Assembly (NCBI GenBank): GCA_009741485.1
Contig: CM019237.1
Location: 52,812,252 to 52,876,251 of the forward strand
Reading direction: 5' to 3'
Source of the DNA: Malurus cyaneus samueli
Taxonomy: Eukaryota; Chordata; Aves; Passeriformes; Maluridae
Length of the DNA: 64,000 bases
Shown: piece by piece, positions 1 through 14,148 of the stretch
Position numbering within the stretch: position 1 is the first letter of the stretch
Layout: the number at the start of each line of letters is the position of its first letter
Notes under the pieces: generated by a model
What the model was told of the DNA's origin: nothing
What the model saw: the letters and a program-made list of their open reading frames with translations, nothing else
Database searches by the model: none
Made by a program: the position numbers and the translations under genes

Positions 1-3000
1 TTCCATGATGCTCCTTGCTGAACTACATTAGCACTAAATCCAGCTAATTACCGAACTAAATTAACACGTGGAAGAGCAGCTTGCAATAACCCTGCAGTGA
101 ACTTGGGTTTCTGGGCAGATGGGAAAAAACCTAATCCAAAAAAGTGCTGCTGGCTCATGCCCCAAGCCGTGTGCACCCTCTCTTTGCAGGGACACTGTGG
201 AGAAAGCAGTGGCCTAGATCCATGGAAAGGTCAGGGAGAAGCCAAGCCATGCTAGTTAGTTAAGAGCAGAGCTGACCTCTGCCCAGGACAGCTCACATCA
301 CACAGGGAACAAAACCAACGTCTAGAGTACCAAAAGGGTAATTTTGCTCTCCCAAGCCTGCATGACCCTGTTACTTCCTGGTCATCCCTTTCTGCTCATC
401 ACTGTTACAATGTCCAAGTTTGAAGTTCAAGCCCCTGGTCTGACTAATATGAAAAAGATCTCAAATAATTTCTGAGGAGCCCTTTAGCCTCCAGCCTGGA
501 GTGTGGATATCCTACATGCTTTTCCTTTTAAATTAATCTCTCTTTATTCTTCAAACATACTCCATTACAATGCAAAAACTGCAAATATTGAGATCTCAAG
601 AAAATCCTTTTTTAGCAAAATGTATTGAGGACACATGTAAGTTCATTGTCCGAATTCCTTGGAATTTCAGTGTTGCTAAGAGTATTTGATCTCTACTGAT
701 GTTTAAATGTATATAATGTATCAGTCTTGATATAATGAGTGCCCTTAGGCTTTTATAAAAGCTAGCTTACTAACCACAGAATTTCATACTCATAAATGCA
801 TCACCAGGAAAGGAGTCCTGACAAGTATTGATATGATATAATCCTCAAGATGTTTTGTGATGCATGAAGACCAGCTGTTCTGTCCAGCAGCAGCTGTCAC
901 AGGAGTCCAGACAATTATTCAGAAATAATGATTTGTCTAAGTCAGTAAAAAGTTGCAAATCACAAAATAATGAGAAGAAATAAACAGAAAACAATGACAC
1001 AAATTCATCCTAAGCAGATGTAGCTGACTGGTGACTACGTCCTTGAAGAAGATCTACAGAAACAGGTGGTTTGAAGATCCTTCGCACAGGCGGATGACAA
1101 AATGACAATCAAGAATCTTTCATTTCTATTTGTATGCATCCAACATTCACATATTGTTCTATTTTGTCTTCTTTCAATGATGTTTGCATTACCCTTTTCA
1201 CTCAGTCTGACTAAATGGCTACAATGGAAAGATTAACTGCAGACTGAGTTTGGTGTCACCTTTGCAGATTCACACATCACCAGTTGCAAATATCAGTATA
1301 TTCATAATGTAAAAGGACTTTCTTGGGCTTCATGACACACTCCAGTTAGTTCTCTATGAATATAAAATCAGCACGTAAATGGTTTAGCTCAAAAAAGCAA
1401 TAAAAATCTATAGGTAGCATCACACAGATGAATAATAGCTTTTTGTAAGTGATAACTTTGTTTATACATAACAAACACACAATCTGTGCTACCATGATTT
1501 TTAAGAACAACTGGGAATTAGAAAATTTCCTAAAGAGTGTATTTTTCCAGGTCACCATTAACATTACTTATTAGAGTTACTGAAACCTCTTGTGGTATCT
1601 CTAAAATATGCTTGATATCAGGATTTCAGAAATGTTATATAAAGCATCTATTAATATTATGCAACTCTTTCAATGGTGCAATGTAATGGAAAAAAACTGG
1701 AAGCTCGATAATGAGCAGCTCATATCTTAAATAATTAACAAAGCTCAGTAGTAGACAGACAAGGAGCTTTTTGTGTTCCAGTGCAAGACATTGAATAGAT
1801 TGGTGTTTTCACTTAAAATAACAACAACAAAACCCCCAAATTAAATAAAAATAAAAACAAAATGAAACCAACAACAAAAAACCCCTAACCAACCAAACAA
1901 CACCAAAAAAGAAAGAAAAACAAAAGGCAGACCTACACAGGTGCCACCTCAGTGCTGTGGTGGGACCCAGAGCCACATATCAACTTCCCTTCCCAACTCC
2001 TCAGGATTCCACCTATTGCCACTCGGCACAGGGGAAGGAGAGGCTGGGTTGAGCCTGTTTTGGGGGAAGCAGAGCCATGGTTCTCAAAATGGGGGTCACC
2101 ATCTCACTCTTCCCCATCAATAACCTGGCAAGAGACCCTCATGTGCTGGCACATTACTCTTTTACTCCACTTTTTCTCTCTCAGGTTATACCCATATGAA
2201 CCACTTTAAATCCATTGTTTCCTGAACTATTTTGTTGGCACTGTTGTCAATGACACGTAAGTCAGAGAAAAATGGAAACAGAAGGCATCAGAGATGTAAA
2301 ATTATTGGAGGCAAAAAGCCCCGCAACATATGGAAAAGAAGGCATGTTAAAATATACAGGAAGGAAGAACAAAGGGTATTTATTCAAAACGTAATGAGAT
2401 CCTACTGTAAGATTTTAATTTCCAGATCTCACTGGATGCTTTCTTTTTCAGGTATGAGGTCTGAAGCAAAGCACCACAGACAGTGACAGAATACCTTGCT
2501 AGTCTGTTTAAAAGACTTACAGCTTACAGTTAAAGTTACTCACAGCTTTCTCATCGTCTTAAAGGAAGAAAGATCAGACTCCCACTTGCAATTATCACCA
2601 TCTTCTTTTTAAATCCTGTTTATCAGGCACTGCTAAATGTCAATGAACAGTTTCATCCGTGTTTTCTCTCATCAGGTAATGTCACCATTAGTACAAAATG
2701 ATCCATCATCAAAAGCCTGATGCTTAGGAATATCCTAGGAGATAGACACTCGAAACAGCAGGACAGGATGTGCACAGGATGGATGTATGTGTGAGGTTTG
2801 ATATTACAGATTTTTCTTCTCTCTTTTCTTCCTCACAATTCTGTCTAAATTAAACTTCCTTTGAGAAGCTGGATTTCCAGTTTTTCCTAACCCTTTCTCT
2901 GGGCATGTCAGGAAACCACAAGCAGTAACACAGATTTAGTTGTTCCCAGTGAAAATCTAGGAGAACCATGACAATTTACAAAGGGGAGGTCAGGCTGGGG

Positions 3001-4827
3001 GAAGGTGCTCTTTGGGGCTGTGACATACTCAGAATCAGCTCTACATTAAACTTACTGACTTTGGAGAGATCACTGGAATGATGTCTCCAAAAGGTGTCAA
3101 AAGCCTTTGAAATTCAACCCAATGTTTATTGAAATATCATCCTAGAAACTTAGAGAAAAAAATCAGAGCAAGCATGGAAGGCAGAGCAGCCCCACTCCCA
3201 GATCATGACCCCACTGCCTTTTCGGAGCACACAGAGCACAGAAATGAAGTCAGTATCACTGTTCAAACGGATGCTTCAAACCTAGTTCTGTTCAAAACAT
3301 TTCCTGATTTCAGATTTTTAGCTGTGTCTCCATCCCATCTTTTTCCAATCTGGAACAGGGTTTCTTGCAACTTGTATCCAAGTTATGGATATACTCCTAT
3401 TTCTCAACTACTTCAGAAAGTCTCTTTTAGTGTTGTTCCTGTTCATCCAGCAGTGAAATGCAAAAATGGGGGACATAAAATAAAACAAAAGCATTTTATT
3501 TTTTTCTTCCAGGTACACCTAGTTCCCACAGGTAACCTTGCTTCTGCACTTCAAAGAACTGCAAAACCAGTGAAAAACTTGTGGTGAGGAAAACAACCAT
3601 AAAGGCTGCTAAATTTTAACCAGCACTTGTTATCTACAGAACTCAAAGATGTTAATTCTCAATATTGATATCAGCTGTTCCTTCAAAAGAAGTCCATTCC
3701 CAGATGGCAGTAGAAGGCTAATGTGCCTTGCCTGGCACCCTGTAGCAGATTATTAGCAGAACTGCAAATAGGGGCATATCTGAAGTGTCCTACTCCAAAA
3801 CGAGACACGCTTGGCTGCCCAGCAGAGCTAGGATTCTTAATTCTGGTTTATCCTTTAATAAACAGAAGCTTTATCCAAGGATTACCAAGCACTATGATAG
3901 TAATTAAGAGAGGATTTCTTTAAAGGACAAATGTGAATTAGGCACCTGTTAGTTTGCAATAGATGCTAAATGCCCAATTGCTCTCTTTGCCTTTGCACAT
4001 CTCTTCAGGTCCTGCAAGTGATGGAATTTATGGTGCCATTTTTCAGCTGCGAGACAGGGTACAAAGCAGAATGTGCCCAAAGTCAGAACGTCCCCGACCT
4101 TTACTTGGGGAGGAATCACAGGACTGGGATCAGCATCCCCTGCTTTACACTTAGACAACACCTTGCTTCATTAATTCCATGTACTTTTTCCAATCCATTA
4201 ACTAAAAGAGAGTCATTACCAAGAACGGAAAATAAATAACTTGCACTGCTACTTTACTGGGTCTAATAGCAGACCTTTCCCAAAGGACAGAGCATAATCA
4301 GCTGAAAATTATATGCAGAGATAATATGCCAAGAGTCCAGGGCTGGGCCAGGTTACAAAAAAGAGAGTACAGCACCATGGAAATTTAGCTTTTTCATACC
4401 AACTGCTGTAAAGTAAGTAACCTGAAAAGATGACAAATTCTGTTGAAATAAAGATATAAAAGGCAGTTCTTAAACAGCATGATTAAGACATCTCATGTGA
4501 ACATAGTATGTGTCATGCACAAACAGGCACAGACAACAACAGGTACAACAGGTCCAAAATCGTTGGTTTGTGTAAATATCTGGAGATAAAAGCCAAATGA
4601 TGCCAGATGAAAACATTGCTCCCAGCACGGATTTGCAAAACCTCTGTATTGTCATCCCACCTTACTCCTCAAAACAAAACAAAGCTTTCCCAGATGCAAC
4701 CTGTTCCAGTAATGGTATTTGTATCATGGCTCCGGCTTTTCCAGTTGGATGATGTGCACTGTACCAGCTGCTCTAAGTCTGCTCCAGATGCTCACCTTCT
4801 GCATCCTTCTTGTCATTTCTTCATGGA
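1..4827. other. Intergenic sequence, no gene seen
   Basis: This is AT-rich sequence without recognisable coding, RNA or transposon content except the A-rich tract at 1815-1927. The longest frame (3129-3587, plus, 152 codons) begins at TTG, has no recognisable domain and is treated as chance. Confidence 0.6.
1815..1927. repeat. A-rich low-complexity tract
   Basis: About 110 bases made of AAC, AAAT and AACC-like units with almost no G or T on the plus strand. It may be a degenerate microsatellite or an old poly(A)-derived tail; no element body was recognised next to it. Confidence 0.8.
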
Positions 4828-5025
4828 AAGGCTTGTCACGCCCTGGGAAGGGCTGCCCAGGGAAGTTTTGGAGTCACTGTCCCTGGAGATGTTCAGAAAA
4901 CGACTGGACAAGGCACTCAGTGTCAAGGTGGTAGTTGGCCAAAAGTTGGATGAGATGGTCCTGGAGGTCTTTTCACAAGATTCTTCTTTTCCCCACCTTA
5001 ATGGTTCATGATTCTCCATGACTCC
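4828..5025 (+). mobile_element. CR1 LINE 3' fragment
   Basis: Contains the typical CR1 tail block with ggagtcactgtccctggag, followed by ggcactcagtg and a ggttggatgatctt-like sequence (here diverged), then ccaccttaatg. It is truncated at the 5' side as usual for CR1 and holds no intact ORF2. Divergence from the remembered consensus is considerable, so it looks old. Confidence 0.75.
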
Positions 5026-5599
5026 CATGCCAGGTCCCCAGGACACTTCTGATACCAGTCAGTGGGTCACCACAAGGTCCCTTCTATACTGTGCAGGGGG
5101 GCAGAGCTTGGGTTCTCATCCCCAGGAATTTCACTGGCAGTGAACATAGCTCCCTGTTTTTCATGTGATAAAAGACAGTCTGATTTATGTCCTTGAGCAC
5201 AAGACAAAATCTACAAATAATCTATACCCACAATTAAAAAAAAATCATATATTAAGCACGTTCTGGTCAGCAGATGGCAAACTGTACCACAGTAGGATTT
5301 CATTATCCCAGTGGTTAACTACAGGCAGGTTAACACTGTCACATGAAGACACAAAAGACTGTGCCCTGCAGAGTCCAAGGCAGGAGATATTTCTCCATTC
5401 CACAGGCTGGCTTCCATTCAGGAATACAGCACTTATAGTCTGGCCACTTTGCTTAAAGAGAGACAAAGACTCCAGGTAGAAAAACAAAGTACCTGGACGA
5501 GGCCCAGCAACGGGCCTATGATGGATGATTTTCAGCAGAGGAAGCACAACATCTTACTAATGGACAAAAAGATGCTTCAAAGAGAACCAGGATTAAAAA

Positions 5600-5745
5600 T
5601 GTTCTCATTAGCTCTGAAGATAGAACAAGCAGTAATGAGCTTAAACAGCAGTCACAAAAATTTAGCTTAAACAAGGAGAATTTTTATAACCGTTGGAATA
5701 AGCAGCCAAGGGAGGTTATGGAACCAGGAACCATGAAGGTGCTTA
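5600..5745 (+). mobile_element. Decayed CR1-like fragment
   Basis: Contains a block close to the CR1 phrase for 'acaag-ggtaatgggcttaaa' (here agtaatgagcttaaacagc), then gccaagggaggttatggaa after ggaataagca. The order matches the last few hundred bases of CR1. The copy is strongly degraded and its ends are uncertain. Confidence 0.5.
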
Positions 5746-8576
5746 AAGCTAAATAAATAGACATAAATTAGAGAGCATTTACTGCCACTCTGCTCTGATT
5801 TTACTGCTCTGCAATGCACTGGCAAAATAGAATTCAACTTCATTTGTCAATGTGAGATTTTCTTCCTTATAAATAAATCTATCAATGAACTCTCACTGTA
5901 GTGGTTATTCCTGGGCCAGTTTTCACACAAATAATGGAGGTTTTACTGGCATTGGCTTCAGATGGCACATTTCAAAAAGAGAAGCCTGTAGGGGACATCG
6001 ATGGCAATTTCAAAATCCAGGCATTATTTGTCTTCGGAAGCCTCCAGAGCACTCTTCCTCCCAAGGTGGGCAGGGGTGTGCAGCCTTGGATAATTCTGCA
6101 GGTGCTGGAAAAATACAGGGATCAAGGAACAATTTCTTTGTGAGGTTTTAGGTTAATTTTTTTTAAACTCTGATATGCTCTACTAAATACTTGCCCAATG
6201 TTTGCACTATTTTTGCCCTAACGAATGCTTTTGTAGCTGGACAATCAATAATTGAAACTCACTGATAATACAGGGGACAGTGCATCTGAGTCATTAAAAT
6301 CTCCTGGAGCTTGAACTCTGCCAGTGAATGTACTTCAAATGCAGCATTATTCCATGCAGGAATTGGCATTTTTTGGACAAAGAAGAAATGACTGAAGGGA
6401 CCTGTAATGGCAGTGTTAAAATATACAAAAAAAAACCAACTTTTTCACTGTGATTAACTTGCTATCAAGCACAAAGAAGGTGATTTATAGCCCTTGTATA
6501 CTCACAGAGAATCCAGCAAACCAACAACTAATCCAGGAATAAAACAAGGCATTTCTTTAGGTGATAATTGAATTTATTACAGCTTTTCAAGGGGACAGGG
6601 TGGTGACATTATTCCTACCTTTGTCAGTTCCCAGTCATCACATTCCTGCTCTTATCTCTTCCTGCCTGCCTTGCTTCTACTGGCATTGCCATCTTCCCTT
6701 ATCCAGCTGTTACTTATTGTGACCCTCAATAGGCTCCATTCCCATCCTTGTCAGTCACAGTTAGGGAAGCACTAAAAAGCCAACAGTATAAGAGCTGGAC
6801 TAAGTCATTAGGATGAAGTGTGATAACTGAAGAGGAAGCTTTGCTAGCCAGAGTGTGGGATATCAGTAAGATGGGACTGCAGGAATGTATTTTGCAGTTT
6901 GGTTTCTTAAATTGATGCTAGATCTGAGGTGCCTCGTGGAAAAATGGTTGGAATGGGGTTGGATAAGACTTGAAAGGAACACCAAACAGAGAGGTATTGC
7001 TGACAAGGCCCTTGGGGATGGTTATTCTCATGATACTCAGTGTTGTACGTGTGTGTGGTAGTGCTTTCCCTGGAGCTGCTCCTGCTCTTGGGAAAGAGCA
7101 ATGCCTTGGCTTGGAGCACACTTGGAGGTCTCTGGGGACTGGGAAAGAGGCAAAACACTATCTGATGACTGTGTGTAACGATAGCAAAAACTGGCAGATG
7201 CCTTTACAGCCTGGTAATGTGAACTCAGGTACTTCAGGTATGTGTGAGTGGCACCAGGTAAATTATCTGAGGGTAAACAGGGGCTGCACAGGTTCAATGC
7301 AGTGATTAAATCTCTTATTTGGATGTAACCCAAAATATGTACAGGACAAATCAATTTTCTCTGTCTCAAAGCATTCATGTGCCATTTGTCTCTTAAAAGA
7401 ATTCATCATAGAGGTTGTATAGATGGAGGAAATGTGAGGGGTTTTCCCCAACACCCCATTAATTTTCTTTAGATCTGTGATTCGCCATCAATTTTATATA
7501 CACAAACTCTATCTTTTCTAGTGGGGAATATATTTTTCTGGCTCTTCCCTCTGTCAGAGACTGCAATATTATGGTTAATGGCTTAAACATTGATGTAAAA
7601 AGCTGCACCACCAAAACCCACCTTGAATGGGCCCTCGGATTGAAACTTTGGACTGTGAGTTAAACTGCCTAAGGGGACTTGAGATAAGATAAAGTGATGC
7701 TATTGTTTTAAGCATCTCAGGTTTGGGAAGTAATGGATAAGGCTGGGAGAGTATCCACTGAAGAGCCAAGAGCCAACACTCCTTTCCATTTTTTTTTTTT
7801 TGTTTGTTTTCTTTCTCTCTCATTTACTGCAAAATAAAACATACCAGTTTTTTGGTGTCAACGTTTAACCTCGCTTGGTTTTAACATAATTTTGGCGAAT
7901 ATTTGAACCCTAAGTTCCTTCTGCTTTATTCACAGAGAGCTCTCTTTGATCCTCTGTCATTAGAGTGGATTGTACCACCCTCTTCTACCAACTCACTGTT
8001 CTTTCAGAAGTAATGTAATGGAGAGAACTCATAGTTCTTTTCTCCAGCATTTCTATAATTACTTTTTCTTTTAAATTAAAGAATTTGATATCTAGTTTCA
8101 GATCTGACTGCAGACATTTTTACATCATATTCCTGTAAGTGAGAGGCTGTTTAGCAACATAAAACAAATTAAATTTTCATTTTTTTGCACTACATCTATA
8201 TATAATGGAACTAAACCTTGAAGCAATCAGCGAATTTGTTTAGAAGTGGCTGTTAGAAATGGAGGGAGGTTTTTAGATATTGCCTTCATCTTCAACATTG
8301 CCATAGTTTCAGTCTTACTAATTTGGCTTAGAAAAGGCAGAATAAGAAGTGATAGCTGGAAATAAAAGACAGAAAACTTCTAATTAGAAGGAGGGTGAAA
8401 CTTAGCAAATATTTTCAATAAAATGACTACCACTACAACAGGACTGATCCTCTGAACTGTTAAGCTGTAAGAGCCAAGGAAATGTTGAATGCTCTCTTCC
8501 CCCTCAAATGATGAGATTCCCAAGGTAAAAAAAGAAAAGTTCCATGTTTACAAATAAGTTTTCCCTGGTTTAGAAA
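5746..8576. other. Intergenic sequence, no gene seen
   Basis: AT-rich single-copy-looking sequence. It has a T-run at 7789-7801 and several short open frames on both strands without recognisable families. Confidence 0.55.
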
Positions 8577-8749
8577 TATGCCCGTAGTTGCCCCGTGAAG
8601 CTGTGTCTGTCTCATTCCTGGCAGTGTGCAAGCCCAGGTTGGATGGGGCTCTGAGCAACCTGGAATAGTGGAAGGTATCCCTGCTTGGGGAGTTAGAACA
8701 AGATCATATTTAATTTTTTTTCCAACCCAGCCCATTCTAGGATTTTAAG
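8577..8749 (+). mobile_element. CR1 LINE 3' fragment
   Basis: Carries aggttggatggggctctga and the following gcaacctggaatagtggaaggt, the conserved CR1 3' segment, then a decayed end with ccaacccagcccattctag. It is 5'-truncated and lacks the terminal octamer repeats. Confidence 0.85.
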
Positions 8750-11700
8750 ACCAAATTTTAAAATAACCTGATGCAGTCATTATATTCCACCTGTTTTAGG
8801 AAAGTAAAAAAAAAATAATAAATTTATCACACTTCTGTGGCTCAAATCCCTATTGCTTAAACTTGCATAACATAGCATGAGAGACTTTTTTTTAGATAAA
8901 CTAAAATAATTAAAACTATGATAAAGCAATAATTTCATTGTAGCATTAAATGTACTTTCCTGCATTGAGAATGATTCATCTGCTCTGTGGTTTTTTTCTT
9001 TTTAGGAGTTTGTTCTATCACTAAATTAGACGTACAGCTTACAGCCTGTAATGCAAATCTGGGCTGTTGAAAGCAAGATTTATATGCTTAATAATTAGAT
9101 ATCTCTCTTCCCTTGCTTTAATTTGGTTTAGGAGACAACTCATATTTTGGTGTCAGAGTAATTGAATCATTACTTCTATTTTAGAAAAAGCTGGTTCTTC
9201 CAAAGGAACACATTGATCATAAGGGTGGCAGAGTGTCTATCCAGGAGATTATTTTTACTTGCTAATTCCACATCCCAGTGCAGCTCTGCCTTTACATCAA
9301 GGACACATCAGCAACACAAGGATCCCACCTACTGCTATTTCATCTGTGTTTCATCACATGTCACCTCACCTGTTCCTTCTCTTTTGGGTACCAAGAAGCC
9401 CCAGCAATACTGAAATTGCATGAGCTCTCCCAGTAAAAATGAATTTGGTGCACAGTTCCTACCACAGCTTGGTTTCAGCTGCGGTGAAACAATCAATGAA
9501 GTTGCCAAAAGAAACCATGTGGGGATATGGGAGCAATGTGGAGCTATACCACCTGAAAAGCTTGCCAGGACATAAAATGAGGTCCATATAGACAGGAACA
9601 GGAGATGAGGGGGGGAAAAAAATCCATTAGTCATACTTTCATCAGAGTAAATTCCCTCCAGTTTTGAAAGAAAGAAGAAATTATCTCATCACCTGAGTCA
9701 TGGTTTGAGTTTAATCCCAACTGACAATTACACCCCACAGAGCCATGTGCTCATTCCCCCATCAGTGGGATCAGGGAGACAATTGGAAGAGTAAAAGTGA
9801 GAAAACCTGTGGGTTGAGATAAAGGCAAAAGCTGTGCATGGAAGCAAAACAAAACAAGGAATTAATTCACTGCTTCCCATGGGCAGGCAGGTGTTCAGCC
9901 ATCCCCAGGAGAGCAGGGTTCCACATAAGGGGAATAACATTAACAGAGAAAAGCACTATTGTGCTGGAATTGTCTTTTCGGAGCACAAAAACTCAGGAAT
10001 GGTGATAACAAAGAGCATCAAATGTGTCTTTGGAGGTGAGGGTGTGTGAGGGAACTCCTCAGGAGGTTCTTCCAAGGGGAAGTTCTAAAGAGGTGGTGCA
10101 AGATCTCACCATGTAGGGAAAAGAGATTTAGAAATGGGGAAGTGGTCACAGATAGGGTTTTTTCCTAATTTTTTTTATCTGAAAACAATGTCACCAGGTT
10201 CCGTTTCTATCCCCTGGCTCAGGTCCCCTGTCATTTGCCACTGGAAGCATCCTGGATTCCTTATAGTCCATGCCAGCCCACTCTCACCTCTGTCTTGCTG
10301 CACTACAGTGTGTGTACATTGTATCTTTATAAATTATTCAGCTACCAGAGATGTGAAGAAGACTTCTGACTGACAACTGTGATTTCCCCCTGCTAACTAC
10401 GAGACCTTCAATTTTATTTTTAATTGAGAAATCATGAGTGGTTAATTCTTGATGAATTTATGTTTGCCCGTGAAAACAAAGACAGATTGGCTGGAGGTTG
10501 TCTCTTGAATAAGCCCAGCTAAAATCATTTGAGCCAATAGTTCAGTTTTCCTTCAGTTCTGTATGTTTTCCCCTGACATGTAAATTCATGAAATGCTGAT
10601 GTTATACTCTCCCTTAAAGAGAGCTTTCATAAGGATTTTTCTGATTTGGAAAAACAACAATCTATTAGAATTAGTTAATATGCCGTGAAAATAACAGCAG
10701 CATGGGGAATTTCAAGCTTTGTTGAGTGGTGTTACTTAAATGTTTGATACTTTTCCCAAGAATGTTTTCCACTTGAAATGACAATTAATTTGTGCTTGTT
10801 GTTCACATTTCTGAGTGTTTGCTTTGCACAACAGCAAAACATCTGCATTGCTCTAGGCTAAACAAATATGAATTACCAAAAGAATTGTAATTTACCCATT
10901 TAGACAATTGTTGTCAACTGTTTGACAGCTGAAAAAGTTCCCTGGTTTTGATTATCCCCATAGTCAGTCTTGCCCAGCTGACTAATTGCTCCATGATGGG
11001 TTTTCCATGAAGGTTCACATTGCATGGAAAAGAAGGAGCCCTGAATAGAGCTTGATTAGCCAAAAGGTAATAGCCAAATGTTCCCCAGGGGGACAATCGA
11101 ATGAAGTCAAAATGTGTCTTTTTGCTTCATCATTGATTATATGAATATACCATGACTCTGGGCGTGTGAACATAGAAATTCTGGGGCAGAACGTCCAGTA
11201 GGTACTAAAATTATGTACCTATTATAAAAAGTATAAAATTGTTTGTGCTGCTTTCTAACCCATGAAATGTGCAACCATTGAGGCTTCACAAACCAATTCT
11301 AAGCTTAAATTGAAAAAGAAACCCACTCAGAGCAATGTTCTATATTTTTGCTTAGTATCTTGATGAGGTTTTAAGGCTAGGATTAATCTGTGGAAAAATG
11401 ATGCACTCTAAACATACCAATTACAGCTGATTTGACATATGAAATCTATAAGAATATTAGGCTATCACCATATAAAAAAATTTTTAAACCATATGAAGAA
11501 GGAAAGAAATAAAAACTTCTTCCTGAATTGATGTAATTAAATTGTAGCCTTCTGTCAGGATAAAATGCAGACAGTGGTGATTCCTAGTCTATTAAGTCTG
11601 TGTTACTACTGGTACAAATGCGTGGGGAACATGGCAAGCTGCTTTGCTGCTCACATTTCAAGAAAGTGAAAAAGTAGAAGACTGAGAAGAACAATCTGGG

Positions 11701-14052
11701 AGTTGTTAAAGTATTACAAACATTCTGCACCCAGTCTTGAGGAGCTTGTATTTAAATTTAGTGAGGCAGCAAAGACACGATTATTGTAGATCTACAGGTA
11801 TTTCTGTGAAGGAAAGTAAGGGCAAATACAGCTTTCTTCAATGTAGCAGGGAGGCACAAGAAGATCAAGGGACTGTCTATGAAGTCAGATGGCTTCATAG
11901 TAGAAACTACTTGCACACAGTAGTCCTCTGCAGAATCCTATAGCTGCTGATATAAAAAATACAACAATACATTTACTCCATCTCTTCTTATCATTAATTG
12001 GTTTAGCCTGTATTTTTTATCACAACTCAAACCCAGTTTTCTCAGTAAGTGTGATCATGGCCATACAGCTCTGCTGACCCATACTAGAGAGGGGTTCTAC
12101 TGGGAGAAGATCTTGTTTTTGATGACTGCAGGAGAAGTAGGGCAAAAGCTCCCAGAATGATATTACAAACCACATAAAGCAGGACTGTTCAGTGGTCATT
12201 ACAAGAGTTTCTCTGGTAGAGGTCCCAGATGCATCAGTCCTGGAGAGACACAGAATCATTCCAGCACAGGATGCTAAGAACATTGAAGAAGCTACAAGGT
12301 AGGTGTTAAAAACCCCTTAAATTAATTTATCTCTCTGGTAGACAGCAAATCAAGAACTCAGGAAGGGTGTAAACTGTGCTGCTGAGGGAAAGAGAGCATT
12401 GGCCTGTTCTGTAGAGCCTCTACTAAGAGCCTGGACTGGCAGTGGAAAAATTTAATTGATCTGTCTCCTCAAGCAGAGTAAAAATACTCATACACACCTT
12501 GTACTCAGGTGACACCACTAAAAACACTTGTCTTCATAGAATCACAGCTTCCCAAGACAAGGTATGAGACCATTTCTGTGGCTGAAGTAATTACTGAGTG
12601 AAATTACTTTCATGGGCTTTGCAGTGAAGCAGTCTTGTGTGGGGAAGCAGCAGAGCCACCCCATAACCAGGTGATCATTTTGCTTTAGCAGCTGAGGCGT
12701 CACAGCCAGTTCAGTACTGATGAATGCGCTGTGTAAATCGCTCATGAATTTTTATCCCAGCACCGACCCTGGTTCTTACAATGGCTTGGACAGAGCCAGC
12801 ACATCATTTTCTTCCACTGAAGAAGATACTCTTGAGTACTACTAAAATATTAATTTCTCTATTATAGGGAGAGTAAGGTGCCCAAGTTCTTAACTTGTCA
12901 GTTAATTCTGAAAAATAGGTTAGATTGATACACTGGTTGAAGCATTGCTCCTGAGACAGAGCATCTGGAAGATATTTTTTACACGTAAACATAATTTCCA
13001 AGTCATCCTGTCACTACAGTTATAAGAAGGGAACATTTCTGCAAGCTTGCTTGTTGATTACAGCCCCATACTTTGTACACAACCCTCTGCTTATTAGATT
13101 TCTGATTTCATTGAAACATATTAGTTTAATCTGTTTTTCAGTATTACCTGATGATACAGACAGGAAGGATTTACAAACTTAACTATCATTTGAGCATTCA
13201 GAAATCCCCAGAAGACAGAAATCAATCTCTTCTGCTATTTACAGCTACAGCAAAGAAATCCAAGAACCATAAAATTAATGACAACATTTTCTTTGCAGAT
13301 TTCTGAGACAGAAAAATGTAATATTTATCAAATCCAAAGCTCCCTCTGTGCAAGGAGTGCAGGAGCCAGGAAGACTAGGGCCACAAAAGGGACCCATGGT
13401 GTACCACACAGGAGTGGTACAGCAAAATACACAGCAGCGTATTTTGGCACTGGCAGTGAGAGAGGGGGAGATCCCACTTCCCTGCAGAACAAATAGTGAG
13501 GCTAGAAAAATGTCATTTGGCATAACTATGGCAACTACTTCATTGTTAATTGCTGTAAGGAGCAAAAAGGGAGTCCAGAGCTCATACATGTCAGAAAAAC
13601 ATTGACAGTAGAAATGGTGTAGGTCTGCTGGAGAAAATCCTCTCTGTCAACACCTGAATTTCAGGATGAGAGTGAGGGGACTTCTTTACTTTCCCTCAGA
13701 CCTCTTCCCAAACAGCACACAATGAAACAGCAGAGGTTCAAGCACATGAGGGGGAGATTGTCTTATCATACTAGATAGAATACATGCATCAAATTAGTCT
13801 GGAAATTAAATGAAACCAACAAAAACTCCTCTCCATCTCAGGTCTTGAGGCAAAAAAAAAAAAAAAGAAGTTAAGAAGAAGAGGGGATGGGTGGGAAGAA
13901 TAGAGATGACTGTCAAGACTCTAGGGAGCTGTAAAAATTTATTTTCTTGAAAGTTGTCTCTTGTATACAGAAAGGGGCATGTGGAGGTCAGGCCATGTAG
14001 CCAGTAATATCTATCCCTGTTCGTTAGAAAATAAGAACAAGGCACTTCTCTG
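8750..14052. other. Intergenic sequence, no gene seen
   Basis: AT-rich with no recognisable gene or transposon. It ends in a 14-base A-run at 13853-13866. Open frames here are short, lie on both strands, and none resembles a known family. Confidence 0.55.
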
Positions 14053-14085
14053 ATCCTACCAGTCCATGGGAGGGACTGGTAGGAT
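14053..14085. repeat. Perfect 13-bp inverted repeat
   Basis: Arms atcctaccagtcc (14053-14065) and ggactggtaggat (14073-14085) are exact reverse complements with a 7-base spacer. It directly precedes a CR1 tail, so it may be a local inverted duplication of flanking sequence. Confidence 0.9.
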
Positions 14086-14148
14086 GACCTTTAAGAGATG
14101 ACCTTTAAGGTCTCTTCCCACCCTGGCCTTTCCATGAGTCCATGATTG
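14083..14148 (+). mobile_element. Short CR1 tail fragment
   Basis: The end block gacctttaaggtctcttccc is followed by ccctggcctttccatgagtccatgatt, corresponding to the last about 60 bases of CR1. The phrase gatgacctttaag is duplicated in tandem with a 14-base period (14083-14095 and 14097-14109). Confidence 0.7.

Noticed and set aside
1941..2209. Possible LTR or coding fragment in a GC-balanced patch after the A-rich tract
   Set aside because: No LTR ends, target-site duplication or retroviral motif was seen, and the two frames conflict.
3129..3587. A 152-codon plus-strand frame as a gene
   Set aside because: It starts at TTG, has no recognisable domain and lies in AT-rich intergenic DNA. 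Long single frames are weak evidence in vertebrate sequence.
13853..13866. Poly(A) tract as the tail of a processed pseudogene
   Set aside because: The sequence before it has no recognisable gene body and no polyadenylation signal at the right distance.
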